Below are positions 22,119-35,000 of a stretch of 64,000 nt of DNA, piece by piece. Under the pieces are notes generated by a model. It ran no database searches. It saw only the letters and a program-made list of their open reading frames with translations, and had not been told where the DNA came from. The position numbers were made by a program, and so were the translations under genes. Each line of letters opens with the position of its first letter. The stretch's first letter is position 1. Source of the DNA: Siphonodentalium dalli (lineage: Eukaryota; Mollusca; Scaphopoda; Gadilida; Siphonodentaliidae); NCBI GenBank assembly GCA_032622095.1, contig CP136069.1, positions 14,244,450-14,308,449 of the forward strand, written 5' to 3'.

Positions 22119-25100
22119 CACTGTCGGATACCCGTTTAGGTTCGGACATTCCATGATGGCGGCGTCCATTTAAGCAAATAGACGGTAAGTGTATATATTG
22201 TCTCCAAGCAGCAATCAACGACATCTTTTGGTGATACACCTTGAAACAGTTATGTAGGAATTTGTATGCCCAACACATACGTAACACGCCTTTCGCATGA
22301 CAGGCATGTGAATTGTTGTATTTGGCGTGTCAAGTCGTCATAATTTTTAGAAATTTTATCGAGGTGGCGAAATGTTCGCTTTTTCGTATTTGTTTGGCCC
22401 TGAGCTCATGCATCCGCAAATTTATTTATTGTTGTGGGTAGATTAGGTCACCACACATCTTCGGAATGCAAAACCGGCGATATTTTTATTGTCTAACTCC
22501 GAAAAACGACCTTTGAAAATTTCAAAATGTTCAGGTTCGGATTCGCAACATTCGTGATGATTTTGTTCAGGTTCAGACACAATTTACGTTCAGGTTCGGA
22601 CAAATTTGGTTCAGGTTCGGACAATTTTAGTTCAGGTTCGGACGCATCAAAACCTTACCTATAAGTGACATGCCGAGGTGCAGTCGCGATCTTATTGTGC
22701 GTGTTATTAACGAACATGCATTGTTAATTTGTTATATCTAAATATGTCAGCTGAAATTTCCAAATATATGTGGTAAATTCTCCGAATTATTGGGATAAAA
22801 GCCACAGTTGAATATTCTCGAGCAATATCTACTATAAACCAGCTAGTGGGAATTATTACAATTTACATATGAGCAACAGTGGTATTATTACTTATATTCT
22901 GAAATATCGGGGATACATGGATATTTAATACCTGGTTCTCGATTTTGAACCCCGAGGCGGAACCAAGGGGTTAAAAAAGAGACATCCGGGTATTAAATCT
23001 CCTTGTATCCCACGATGTTGACGGAGCTAACGATTTTGTCCCACATCAATAGCTACAATGTGGTGTGCTTTTTATAGGTTATCAGATAAATTCACACCAA
23101 TCAGCACCAATAAGAATAAATCAGTAGCAGACCTATCGATCCTGTTTTAGGTGACGTCAATTAAGCTCAGCGCTAGAACAATGTCACGATTGGTGAAACT
23201 GCTAGTTCAAGGGTAATTCATAACCACGATGTTTCACGTGCTTTTATACGCCCACTGCCAAGCGTTACGGGGACATGGTGCATGATTTAAACGTGACGTT
23301 GTTGTCAATCATATTGTTAGTTACAAACGGTTGTGGGGACAAGCGTTGTTTGTTATATGTTTCCCTATGAAATAGCTGTAATTTTAAATGACATACGATG
23401 CGCTCTCTTTCGTCAGGACCTTGGCATGGATAATAATTTTCAAACGTTATCTCACTGTAGATACTTCTGTTTAAAAAAGGTACACAATTATTGACGCGTG
23501 TATTATTATCAATGGAACTACGCGAAATTCCGCGGAAGACTGAAAATAGTTTATTACTGCGATAAGTTCTAAAGAAAAACAAATGATCCCGTTTTATTAC
23601 GTATTCAGTTATTTGTTAATTGGGTTTCTGTCTGTAATATTCAACCATTGGGTAGGCACTATTCTCTTAAGCGCATGAAGGAAATTTTCCACCAAAATTT
23701 AGAGATGCTTAATTTGCCAACGGAACTGCTGATATTGTTTGCATAAGTTTCGCTACTGCGGCGTCTAAATTCTTGTTTCGATAAACAAATACTTGTAGTT
23801 TTGCAGAATTGCTTACCATAAGCATAACATAAAGAGAACACATATGGTTTCTCGAATAATATAGTCCTGAAATATCGCCGCTCGTGAAGATGCGCATATT
23901 GCAGGTATTATTCGGCAAACCATAGGTATTCTCTATGTTCGCATAGTGCTGAATAGAACGCAACATGTTCGGGCTCTAATTAATAGTCCTGCATAATAGT
24001 CGTGTGACAAATGGTTAACTTGTAACTGGATTCAACATTTAGAAATGAGGCAAAACACATAAGGCTTATATTGAAAAGAATATGTTTCGTGTGAATACCC
24101 AAATATATCATCCAATTATTGATACAAAACATGGTATATATTGTCTATCTATCAGCAAGTATTTATGGGCAAATTGTGGGAACAGCTATATAATCACATT
24201 CATCGTATGAGCAGTCTAACAAAATAGAGTTACTGTTCGTGGCTCGTTTCTGTGCTTTATGTCTGGGAATAGTGTTAATAGAGACCGGGGGTAAATACAT
24301 CATTACATGGCTTGTTGAGGGGGGGGGGGGTCGCCTCGGGGGATACGAGCCTCTACCGGGGCATACCATACAGTATCCCCCATCAAAAAGCCGTGTAACT
24401 TATATTATGGACAGTTATCTGCTCATCTATAAGTGCGGCGACCTTCGTGGCATTGTATGTGGATGTGGAGGAGAATCACGTGATCGCATACACCTCACAC
24501 GCATAAAATAAGAAAGTTCGCCAAATTATTCACGAGTGGGCTAAAACCATGCCTCGTGTTCCCCATTTATCGTTTCTTTTACGAATAGATCTTCAAATGC
24601 ACAAACACGCAATAAGAACGCGACTGTACCTCGACGTGTCATTTTGATGCGAAGTTTTTGATGCGTCCGAACCTGAACCAAATTTGTCCGAACCTGAACG
24701 TAAATTGTGTCTGAACCTGAACAAACTCATCGCGAATGTTGCGAATCCGAACCTGAACATTTTGAAATTTTCAAAGGTCGTTTTTCGGAGTTAGACAATA
24801 AAAATATCGCCGGTTTTGCATTCCGAAGATGTGTGGTGACCTAATCTACCCACAACAATACATAAATTTGCGGATGCATGAGCCCAGGGCCAGAAAAATA
24901 CGAAAAAGCGAACATTTCGCCGCCTCGATAAAATTTCTAAAAATTATAACGACTTGACACGCCCAATACAACAATGCACATGCCTGTCATGCGAAAGGCG
25001 TGTTACGTATGTGTTGGGCATACATATTCCTACATAACAGTTTCAAGGTGTATCACCGAAAGATGTCGTTGATTGCTGCTTGGAGACAATATATACACTT

Positions 25101-25168
25101 ACCGTTTATCTGATTAAGTGGGCGCCGCCATCTTGGAATGTCCGAACCTAAACGGGTATCCGACAGTG
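22119..25168. mobile_element. 3.05-kb long-TIR DNA transposon relic with 5-bp TSD
   Basis: Ends CACTGTCGGATACCCGTTTA and its complement TAAACGGGTATCCGACAGTG are flanked by TATCT on both sides (22114-22118 and 25169-25173). The inverted arms are about 590 bp (22119 to ~22705 and ~24600 to 25168) and well matched. Inside each arm a TTCAGGTTCGGAC motif is iterated 4-5 times, at 22530-22645 and the complement at 24660-24760. A CAC start with a 5-bp duplication recalls Transib, but the rest of the tip differs and no transposase is visible in the ~1.9-kb core. The core holds a GGGATACA.../...TGTATCCC hairpin at 22910-23013. Confidence 0.8.
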
Positions 25169-25309
25169 TATCTGCTGCAGACAATATTACAAGAAACCAA
25201 TTGTCAGAAATGGTAACGCCCATTTTATTAGGCATATACAATATATTGGAACTTTAATGTAGTGATTGTGAAAATGTGTATTTAGGTAACTTCTATGTAG
25301 TGATTATAA

Positions 25310-25353
25310 GCCCACGTACGCTCCGCCCCGCAGGGGCGGAGCGGTGGGCTTTA
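25310..25353. repeat. GC-rich perfect hairpin
   Basis: CGCTCCGCCCC-GCA-GGGGCGGAGCG is a perfect 11-bp stem, extended by AAGCCCAC/GTGGGCTT outside it. The stem includes a CCGCCCC Sp1-type box. It stands out in AT-rich surroundings. Confidence 0.6.
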
Positions 25354-25497
25354 GTTGGTACTGGGCGTACGCACTCGACGCTGGGAGAGCATTGAATCTG
25401 CAATACTGTTAAACGAAAAATAAGTTTCTAAAAATATATTATGACCCCGACACACACTTTGAACTTTGAACTCGTCTTCCCAAGGCACATATGCAGC

Positions 25498-25675
25498 GAT
25501 TGGATAATCGCGTTTGTCTTAACCAATCAGAATCAACGTTGCTCACAGACGGTTGTTAGGCAAGTGATGCTATTCAAACAAAGTTGAAAATCGCCACCTC
25601 GGATTATTACCAACTACAACACACGCGTTGGGCGAGAAAAAAAACTGCTTACATTATGATATACAAGGTGAGTAC
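25498..25675 (+). promoter_or_regulatory. double-CCAAT promoter and exon-1-like segment, copy 1
   Basis: ATTGG at 25499-25503 and CCAAT at 25523-25527 (in CTTAACCAATCAG) form an inverted pair 24 bp apart. Further on is CCACCTCGG, then an ATG at 25656 and a donor ACAAG|GTGAGT at 25667/25668. The same order recurs at 35933-36093 with continuation after the LTR element at 46396. This could be a duplicated NF-Y-type promoter with first exon, or a dispersed repeat. No downstream exon was identified. Confidence 0.4.
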
Positions 25676-27322
25676 ATGTACATGATCATTATCGGGTGTA
25701 AGATGTACCATGGTATGCCTTGTTTGGCCGCGAATGTAACAAATTCACCAATTCCAGCCAATTCCCAGGCGATGGCAGACTGACTCTTGACCGTTGACTC
25801 CAAGTTTAGTGACTCGGGTTTAAAGTCATAATTCCACGATTCACTCTTGCAACAAATTTAGAAATTACAATTTGAACGAATCAAGCATCTACTTCATTTG
25901 TGATTATACTTGCGAGTACTATGTTACGTAACTTACGTACACAGCTACAAAATTAATTTATGAACACAGTTTTGTCAAAGGTGTCATTACCTGCGACCAG
26001 AAATTATTTAGACAGAACGGAAGCGATCGAATTCTCGCATTGTTGACTTTTCGAATGATGGAACACTGACACTCGTACGGCGATGGTAAAATGGTTTTCA
26101 CGGTGATAATCCTGATGAGAAAGTATGGAATAATACAATAAGTCTGCCGTACACAACAGTGAACACTGACTACACTACAGTACAGTACCGTTTATTAATA
26201 TAAGTTATAACAGTTTGTAACTTTGTATTCAGTTTTGAAATGAAACTTGTCAGAGTAAACTAAAACTGGTATTATTATTAACCATTCTGCAATACCAAAT
26301 GGCCTCACCTTCACACTACTAGTATGGCTGAAGGGGTCACTCTCACCAAAAAAGTGCTGTTCAAAGTGTACACAGGGTTTGAAAATGTGCTGAAGGGTAC
26401 ACACTAACACAGGGTTTGTGATCGGCAAGAACACCACTACTTAAATTGTGTTTATGAAAGTCTGGCGCCCATTAGCAGTTTGTTTTCAGTACATTTTAAT
26501 ATTCATTGGAACGTAAACAATTATTCTCTAACATAAATCATGGCAGATACGAAAACTGAATGTCCTTTAGAACGACATTTCAAACCATGTGTACCCTTCA
26601 GCACATTTTGAAAATCCTGTGTACGGGTCCGTGAAGATTCGGCGGAGAGAAGATTCGGCAGGGAAGATTCGGCAGGGAAGATTCGGCGGGTTTTATCGGC
26701 CGAATCTTCCTAGGTTTATACCAATATATTGGGACGGGAGATTTTATGTTTTAAGGTCTATGAATTAGATCTATTTTTTAATAATATATTGGATGAATAA
26801 ATTAAATTAAATGAAGCTATTACTTTTATGATGTTTTGTTTGAGATTATTTGTATGTTTTATGAGTGAATATTTTACAAGAATAAATTACTTTTATTATT
26901 ACTTTTGTTAATACTTTTATGATGTTTTGTCATTAGTTTGTTTGACATATTTTATGAGATTATTTTAGGTTTATGATAAGGTAAGTTTATTGTGAATATA
27001 TTGAAGTTAGGGCTATTACTTACAAATTACGTGGTAAATCCAAATATCACGTTCGAACACTATAAGGAATTATGATTAATGAAGATTCAATGAGAAAACG
27101 AATACAATTTTTGACAGTTGTTCACACTCTGTTCACGTTGGCACCAAGTGTTTGTATAACAGTCGGTAGAATATACAGAGTCGTCTTTCTGATGCTGATA
27201 TGATCTCAGTGAGAACTATTCGATGTTTGTTTAGATAAGTTTGCTGAGTGCATTTCAGTTAGAACTGATCAGTTGTTTGTTTTACCGCATCAGATCTAAC
27301 GACTTTTAGACTATATAGTTGA

Positions 27323-27496
27323 ATGAAATTGACTTCACCATATCACATCTTCATCGTGCCTTCGTACAACCTCCGTCAAAATCAGCTCATAGACTACCCG
27401 TGTATTAAGTGTAATAGGAATGTACGTCCTCGTCAGCAAGCAGTTGACTGCGACACATGCGGCAAATGGCAACACAGAACATGCAATACAGTATAA
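27323..27496 (+). CDS. zinc-finger-like ORF inside the inner element
   Basis: 57 codons from ATG 27323. The segment YPCIKCNRNVRP, then VDCDTCGKWQHRTCNT, has paired CxxC and CxxC...HxxC ligands resembling PHD/RING-type fingers. I associate this type with FLYWCH or MULE-transposase-like proteins in invertebrate genomes (from memory, unverified). The frame stops at TAA 27494 right after the last Cys pair. The following DNA keeps coding-like content in other frames, so the ORF is probably frameshifted or the end of an exon. Confidence 0.45.
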   Translation: MKLTSPYHIFIVPSYNLRQNQLIDYPCIKCNRNVRPRQQAVDCDTCGKWQHRTCNTV

Positions 27497-27528
27497 TTTC
27501 CAGGCCAAGGAGGGTTTGATTGAAATAA

Positions 27529-27792
27529 GTTTCAATTGCTCATCATACAGCTCGTTTCTTTATCGCGATTCCGTTCAATTTAAAAATTGTACCGATTCTT
27601 CAACTTGAAGCGGCCCATGTAGAAATTGCCGTTGCAGCCAGGGATCTCGAGACAGACGTGAGGAAGAAATACACAGAAATAGATACGAAGATCAGCGACC
27701 TATGGGCAAAATACAGAGAAGAGGACATCAGAACATCGGAATTCCTACAAGAAGTGACCAAGATCTACAGAATCGGCAAGGCAAAGAAATAA
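27529..27792 (+). pseudogene. helical C-terminal ORF fragment
   Basis: Open from 27529 to the stop at 27790-27792, with no ATG start. The last 60 codons are strongly coding-like (VAARDLETDVRKKYTEID, SEFLQEVTKIYRIGKAKK), charged and helical, probably a coiled coil. AATAAA lies about 65 bp after the stop (near 27858). It probably belongs to the same transcript as the zinc-finger ORF, which sits in a different frame. Confidence 0.4.
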
Positions 27793-28224
27793 GAAGACAA
27801 GACGACAACAAGACAAGAAGATAACAAGACAAGACTATTAGTTGATTTTTTGTTTCAAATAAAGAATGTCGGTTATAAATGTATTTTAAATTGTTCTGTT
27901 TGTATATCTGTTACACCTTATGTTATATCAGCTTGTGTAAATATGTTTCATCCATTCTAATAAGTCTAATAAAATATGTCATTACTAAAAATGAGTTAAT
28001 CAAGACCCTATATAATCCCTCTAATTAGTTGTTATTGTTACAACAAAGAATTAGTGCACACACAAGCTTAGTTCCACATAAGCCGTAATCCCCAAGCCGT
28101 AATCCCTCCACTAATTAGTTAGATCAAACGACTGGCCGAATCTTCCCTCCGCCGAATCTTCCCGTTCCCCTGTGTACCCTTCAGCACTTTTTTTGGTGAG
28201 AGTGACCCCTTCAACACTAGTATG

Positions 28225-31127
28225 TTTATACACTTCATCTTCAAGTTAATCATGATACCAAGGAAATACCGTACGTAGCGGGAATTGTCTTGGATCCAGT
28301 TATTATTTTTTTAAACTTTCATCCTAATAGTTGTAATATTATAATAGTCTCTCTGACACTCATGAGTCATGTATGGACATTATTATTTTTCGCTCAGTTT
28401 TAAATTTACGGAGCTACAGATACAGTTCTTAATCGATGTTGAATATATATTTGAGAACCGCCATGCACAACATACATGTAAATGTACTGCATGCACCAGT
28501 ACCGGTACATATAAAAAGGCCAAAAAAAATTCCATGTTTTGACTGACCAAAATCCATGTTTAGGACCTCAAACCTAATTTTGTTTCCTCGACAGCGATAA
28601 TTTTTTTGCCGAACTTTACCGTTACACACTTTTGCCTCTTCCTGTTTAAATACAAAACAAAATTTCTAACACAAGTCCATTGTGAAAACACTATACATTA
28701 AACCGAAACAACTATCACGCAAGCCATCAGTTAACCATGCATTTTTTCGCTTTCCCTTTCCCCATGTACATGTAGGCCTATCCATGTGTAAGCTGAGATG
28801 TAAAAATGGATTAACTTACTGAATGCGAAATCGCTACCATACATGATTTGTGGTTATGTTAAAACCCAATTGGTCTGTCTTTCAATTCTTTTCTTGTTTA
28901 GTCAGCTAACGATCAGTGAGAGCAAGTACAATTACATTGTTCTCCTTTCGTTTCACACAAGCTGACACCAGTAGAACTTTTCTCAAAGTAAATTTATCTT
29001 CTCATGTGCATGGTCAGTGGCTCAGTGGACACCGATTCCCAGTGACAAGCCACTGTTCATCGCAGTTACTAGTACCATGGAAACGTACATGTTAAAACTC
29101 AACCATTTTAAGTTACTTGTACCACTGCAAACTTAGCTTGAAAGATATATGTCTTATTAGCATCATAGTAGCAACTGTTTAAGTAATGGTTCCCATCACA
29201 GAACACATGGCCAACGCTGATAACCCTCAAGCATATTTGGCAAAAAATAATAATACCTGTGGAATTGTGGGATAGACATATGTCCAGTTAAACTTTTCAC
29301 ATGCCCATAATTTAACTGACGGGAAAGGTTATAAATATACCTTCGATCAACCTATATACATGTACCTTAATCAACTATTACAGTGACCGTGAACATTTTG
29401 ACAAGTGCAAATTTTGGCACCTGCGAACAAAATATTGCCAGGTGTGGGAGCAATAGCTCCCTTATCCTGGGATAGACTTGGCCAATGCATTCTCTTTTAT
29501 ATTAGTAGGTGAGGTGCCATATTGGCGACTCGCATATATAAGAGAATGCATTGGCACAGGGATTTTGCAAAATTTCAGGAAGCTCCAGTCAGGAAAGGGT
29601 TAATAAATAGCATCAGCTATGAAGTAGTATCAGCTTAGAAAATAATATATGTAGGAAAATTGAAACACAGGGGTACTGTAACGTGACCCATGGATTGTCG
29701 TGGGATAGGTGCTGTGTTTCTCAGATGATTTTAAAGTGGCACTAATAATTAGCAATAAAGAGTGTTTGTCATCAGCTTAGAATATATGTAGGGGGAACCG
29801 TCTCAGGTGTCTCATGGAATAGGTGCGGCAAATCAAAGAGACACTGATAATTAGCTTGGATGACTTGTGAGCAAAATAACTATTTAACCCTCATTAAAGC
29901 AAACTCCTGGTATCCCAGCTACAGTAGTAGTTACTACTGTTTATTATTAATGTTGACAACAATGCTTTTAGATGTCAGCAAAAATGTACATGGTTGTACT
30001 CGGTAGTTCAAACTGCTTGGCATAAAAAAGGACTGTTAGTCGTTCCTTTTATTTAACTGTTCAAGCTCCATGAAAAGAAGTGAGTACTTACTTACAATGC
30101 AGCATACACTTGATCAATTGATTAGTTGTGCAACCACACTTGTTAAAATCTTGTCTGTATTGTGTATGTATTATTGTATACTTAAAGTGTTTTATTTTCT
30201 ATTTTCAGGGATATTTTGGATCTACGTCCTGCTTATCACACATATAACTATATAACTATATCAACTATCAGAAGTTCAATTCTGTGATCTGACATTTACT
30301 GGTTCTGAATACATTTTGAAAAGGCATCAGACAATTTTTTTGGACAGGTGTAAAATTAAAATTCACAATCAGAGATTAAATGGAACAGTTGTATCCTGAC
30401 TATGATGACACAAATGTCAAATCCACTATTTTCTGTGGGCTCTCTTCTTGGAATGTTATTCACACACAAAGATAATATCAACACCGAGGACACAAACTTT
30501 TAATAACTTGTAACTTCAGCTTATAATACTACTAGAAAAGGAAATGATGAGAAAACAGGATAACAGAAAATACATCATCTATTCTAAATTATATTGGAGG
30601 TAGTCATGTGTGCAATGTATACTAGTACTTTTGGGGTGGAGGCATACATGTGTAATATGATTATATGTGCACACGGTATAGTGATTCTTGACCTGAGGTA
30701 ACAAGGAATTCACTCCAGGAAGCTGATGTGTAGTTATTTATTCAGTGCAAAACATCTTATGAAAGTACAGGGTATTGATCCACTTGTTCTAAGGAAAATA
30801 TACACTGCTTCAATTCTGGAGAATGTAAATCTTGTTCTATTACGTTTGGAAAGTGTCATAATTTACACTTGAATGTGGCTGTACAATGTACATATATGTC
30901 TAACAGAAAGTGTAATGAAAAGACATGAAGATTCCTGGGTGATGTGATTGCCTTCTGATTAATAAAATATTGGGCCAACAGTATGATCATATTATTTTGA
31001 ACTAAATCCAAATTCGCCAATAAGCAATATATTGTTATTAGAATGAGATACTGCCATCATACCGGTTGGTATTTTTTCATTCTTGCCACATTTGTCATGT
31101 TCCAGGGATCAGGGTGTGCAATAAAGA
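28225..31127. other. no recognisable gene; small repeats
   Basis: No exon could be supported. It contains a MITE B palindrome relic (29479-29561) and a partial duplication of ATCAGCTTAGAA...CACTAATAATTAGC at 29627-29750 versus 29777-29860. The open frames at 28429-28629 (-) and 30070-30255 (+) show no motif. Confidence 0.45.
29479..29561. repeat. family B palindrome relic
   Basis: GCCAATGCATTCTCTTTTAT...ATAAGAGAATGCATTGGCAC, the 70-bp palindrome of the 8-12 kb MITEs, without the outer terminal repeats. Confidence 0.75.
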
Positions 31128-31930
31128 GAGGATCTACAACGAGTCCCCAGTTTATAGCGGAATTTACAAAACGAGTCCAGAAAATTAGAACTGGACGAGC
31201 CTTTGTTGAGGTCCTGACCTAATGTAGTGGACGAGTTTTGTAAATTCCGCTATAGCCTATACTCTGGGGACGAGTTATAGGTTATATTTATTACATGATC
31301 TAAAGCCTCGACAAAACCTACTTAAATCAACAAATGGGACGCTAAACTAACATCGGCTTCTATAAGACATGGGATGACTTTTCATGTAACTGTTCATTGT
31401 TTGCGCGTGTAAAGAAATAGTCCCAGATAAATAAAGACACTTTGATGTATTTAATGGTGTATATATAATGACATAACTTTTCAAACTCTTCATGATTATA
31501 GCTGGTTGGAAAAATATTGGAAGGCATAATATATGGAGTGTAAATAGAAGACAGACCGGAAGTCAAGGGTCACCTGGCACTATTTCCTGTTGTTCGTTTA
31601 ATATAACAATTTATCACATAGTTAACTCACAAAACCAGGTGCATAAATATTGGTAAGACACACATGTAATATTAGCACGTGCGATGACGTCACGCCATTA
31701 TTTAAACGACTTGTGATTGCTGACGTTTATGATAGTTTTCTTCGATGAATACTTCGCGTTTATTTGATCATGTGATAAAATGTATATCAAACTCATTCTA
31801 CTTTATACGTAATTTATCAACCTCATCCACTAAATTCTATTTGAGTCTCGGTGAACCTCGGCTCAAATCGAATTTAGTTATCTCGATTGATAGATTCCGT
31901 ACAAAATATAAACTCATGTGAGATCCTCTA
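31128..31930 (+). mobile_element. foldback element, family A copy 2 (longer)
   Basis: Begins GAGGATCTACAACGAGTCCC and ends with AGATCCTC. The right end read in complement (GAGGATCTCACATGAGTTTA, then CGGAATC) resembles the left end, giving diverged terminal repeats over about 800 bp. Near the left end AGTTTATAGCGGAATTTAC pairs with its complement at about 31240. Near the right end TAAATTCTATTTGAG pairs with CTCAAATCGAATTTA. About 470 bp match 16288-16754. There is no coding capacity. Confidence 0.65.
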
Positions 31931-32039
31931 CATACAAATATTTACTATAATTTTGCCTTACATACATCAGGGTACATGTACTACTATAGCTATATAAGTT
32001 CGTGAAACATGACTGCAAACAGCAATTATTATGTTCAAT
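31931..32039. other. spacer
   Basis: Short AT-rich sequence between the family A element and the tandem array; nothing noted. Confidence 0.4.
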
Positions 32040-35000
32040 TAGACACTCAAAGAAAGAACATACATCGGTGCTATGGCCCCAAGTTTATGAAACTCCTGCG
32101 ATCCCATAACAATAACGCATGAGGTATTTCACTGTTCGTGCAGAAAATTGTGCTATCTTTGCGCATTTGCACTCATATGGTAAACTGACGACAGGAACAC
32201 ACATAATCAGTTGTGTGTATATATTGCATACCAACGTTTCATATTGATATACCGGTAGTGGCACATGCGTCCATATGCTTGCGATATGCACGATGGCAAG
32301 AGTCTGCTAATTTGGTCATTTCTATTCTTAACAATGTGTTCCAGACTCGTGATGTTTCAATATTTTGGGAGTTGTGTCCACACGGTTGTGACGTTGATGA
32401 ACACGTCCTGGCATATGGACTGAAAGATCCTTTATTGATGCAGTAGTGCTGTGGAAAATGATTGACGTATTTACTCAGTATAACCAAAATAAAACTACTG
32501 CTTTAGCATCGTGGCAGTCTAGTAATAACTAGACCAAGGTTTCCTTACAGTCAACTCTCAACGTAAGTTGAAAGTAATGAAAGTTAGGTCTAGTTTTAAT
32601 AAGACTGGCATCGTGGTATAGCAGTAATTGGTAGCAGTGTTCTCAGCTCTACTTGGTATGATTGTGATTTAATATTGACGGTTTGTGGTGTCAGTTATAT
32701 TTAAGCAGGTACCTGTAGCTACAAGCAATTGCATTAAAATCCGAAAAAAATTCAGTTCAAACTGGCAATTTCACGATTCCATTGCACATGCAAGAACAGA
32801 CACATTGCAAAGATGTTAAGATGCGGCGTGGACTTCCGGAATGTTTATGAAATTCTGTGCGATCGTGGAAGTGTATTTGACAGGTCAAGCTATCATTACG
32901 TTATTGCACTTGTCAGATAAACTGACGACACGAGCACACACATGCGGTTTTGTTTATTTCATACCAAGCGAGTGATATTGATATGGTGGCAAGTTCTTTC
33001 ATATGATTGCGACATACAATATGGAAATAGTCTGCCTACCCATTAGTGGTAGGAAGTTCAATGGTGGCTATTACTTAATTTCACAATGCGCTCCATAGTT
33101 GGGTATGTCGATATTCCAGAAGGGACGCCAATATGGTTGCGACATTGATCAACTCAGACTGAAAATCCTTTATTGGTGTACCAGCGCAGTGTGAAAATGG
33201 GTGACGTGAGAGCGCATTAAAATATATAATACGGCCTTAGACTTGTGACATAACCAGCAATTGTGTACAGCGTTCTCAACGCTACCTGCTATTATAGTTT
33301 TGATGCTGATAGTGCATGGTGTCTATTAAATTTAACAATTTCATGACTTGAGTTTCCGGAAATATTACGAAAAACCCTGTGCCAACGCATTCTCTTACAT
33401 ATACGAGGCTTCATATATAAGGGAAGGCACTGCATGGAACATGGTCTTTAATACCACAACAGTGCAGCTCCCAGCATTAAAAGGATAAACAAATATTGCA
33501 GGAAAAATACAAACAGTCACTAACATACTTAAAATTTCCAGGTTGTGTGATTAAATCTATGAGTTATAATCGTTATATGTATTTGACACTTTCGTGGCAG
33601 AAACCGTGTTGAGCAACATCCATAATGCAGGGATGTAGAGACACTTGTGAGGAAGGATCAGTTAGAATATGCCGTTCCAATGTGTGATTAACAGCCGCAT
33701 AATTATGTGTGTTATTTCCCCCTGGTATATGACATACTTGCATACGTCGCGTAAGGATAACAATTTGTATTTGACTGATCGTGCGATCATTACGCCACTG
33801 CACTCGTCCGATATACGACAACAGTATCTCGCGCATGCGATTTTGTGTATATATTCCGTACCAAGCGTGCGATATTGATGTCGTGTCAAGTGCGTCCATA
33901 TGCGTGCGACATACAGTATATGGCAATAGTTTGACAATCCGTTAGTGGTATACTATGTTCAATTGTGGTTAATTCTTAATTTCACATTGCATGCGTTCTA
34001 GAGTTGGGATACGTCGATATTCCGGTAGGGGCGTTCACATGGTTGCGGCATCGATTAATGGATCCTGGCATATGGACTGAACATTGCTTTATTGACGTAG
34101 TAGCTCAGTGTACAAAAAATGAAGCCTTAAAATGTTTACACAACCAGTAATTGGGGACAGTATTCTCGACTACGTGTATGACTGAATGTTGGTGCTGATG
34201 GTGTTTGGTGTCCGTATTATTTTGAAGCAGATATGACAATTATCGCAAGAAAAATACAAATTAAGTTACTAAAATGCAGGTTTTATGGTTAAATCTATGC
34301 GTTTTTTTTACCTGAAATTGAGCATTTTCACTCAAGAAACATTGTTAGGCAACATCTATCTTGCAGGGATATAGAGACATCGGTGGGGAAGAGTCAGTTA
34401 GAATATATCGATCGAGCGTGTGGTAAACAGACCCAGTTGCATGTTTGTTACTGGCCGATAGTGTATGATAATCATGCATGCATGCGTCTTTTAATGATAA
34501 CAATAATGTTTTTGGCAGATTGTGCTATCCTACGCCATTGAACTCGTCCGATATACTGACATCACTAAGACACACGCGTAGTTTTGTGTATATATTCCAT
34601 ACCAAGCATGCGACATTGATATCGTGTCATAAGTGCATCCACATGCTTGCGACATACACTAGTTATGGCAATAGTCTGTCCAACCGGTAGTAGGAAATTG
34701 TATTTAATCGTGGATACTTCTTAATTTCACATTGCGTTCCGAAGTTGATCAACATATCCTGGTATATATTGAATGAAAATTGCTTTATTGACGTAGTAGC
34801 AGTGTACACATTATTTATGTAGGAACGCTTTACACACAAACAAATAACGATTATATAACGGTGTGACATAACCTGTATTTGGGTACAATATTTTGGACTC
34901 TGGTATGACTGAATTTTGGGAATTATGTGCATGCCTGCGTCGCGTAAGGATGACACTTAAGGTTGCAATCGTTCGATATACTGATACCAGTAACATACGC

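Larger units (their letters stand above)
25174..26317. other. no confirmed gene; GC hairpin and exon-1-like segment
   Basis: Contains a strong GC-rich hairpin (25310-25353) and a promoter/exon-1-like segment (25498-25675), listed separately. The remainder shows no coding signal. Confidence 0.5.
26625..28169 (+). mobile_element. inner TIR element with 8-bp TSD carrying ORF fragments
   Basis: The 1545-bp insert lies inside the right terminal repeat of the outer element. CTGTGTAC flanks it at 26617-26624 and 28170-28177. Terminal repeats are of the form GGG...GAAGATTCGGCGGAG, with GAAGATTCGGC iterated 4 times on the left. An 8-bp duplication fits Mutator-like, hAT, P or Merlin elements. No transposase is seen. 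It carries a zinc-finger-like ORF and a helical ORF with an AATAAA, as gene-capturing elements do. Confidence 0.75.
26327..28215. mobile_element. outer TIR element with 9-bp TSD (MULE-like)
   Basis: Ends GCTGAAGGGGTCACTCTCACC and the complement of GTTGAAGGGGTCACTCTCACC are flanked by ACTAGTATG on both sides (26318-26326 and 28216-28224), a clean 9-bp target duplication. Removing the nested element at 26625-28169 leaves about 340 bp, with a repeated GTGCTGAAGGGTACAC motif. Duplications of 9 bp are typical of Mutator-like elements, hence the tentative class. Confidence 0.75.
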
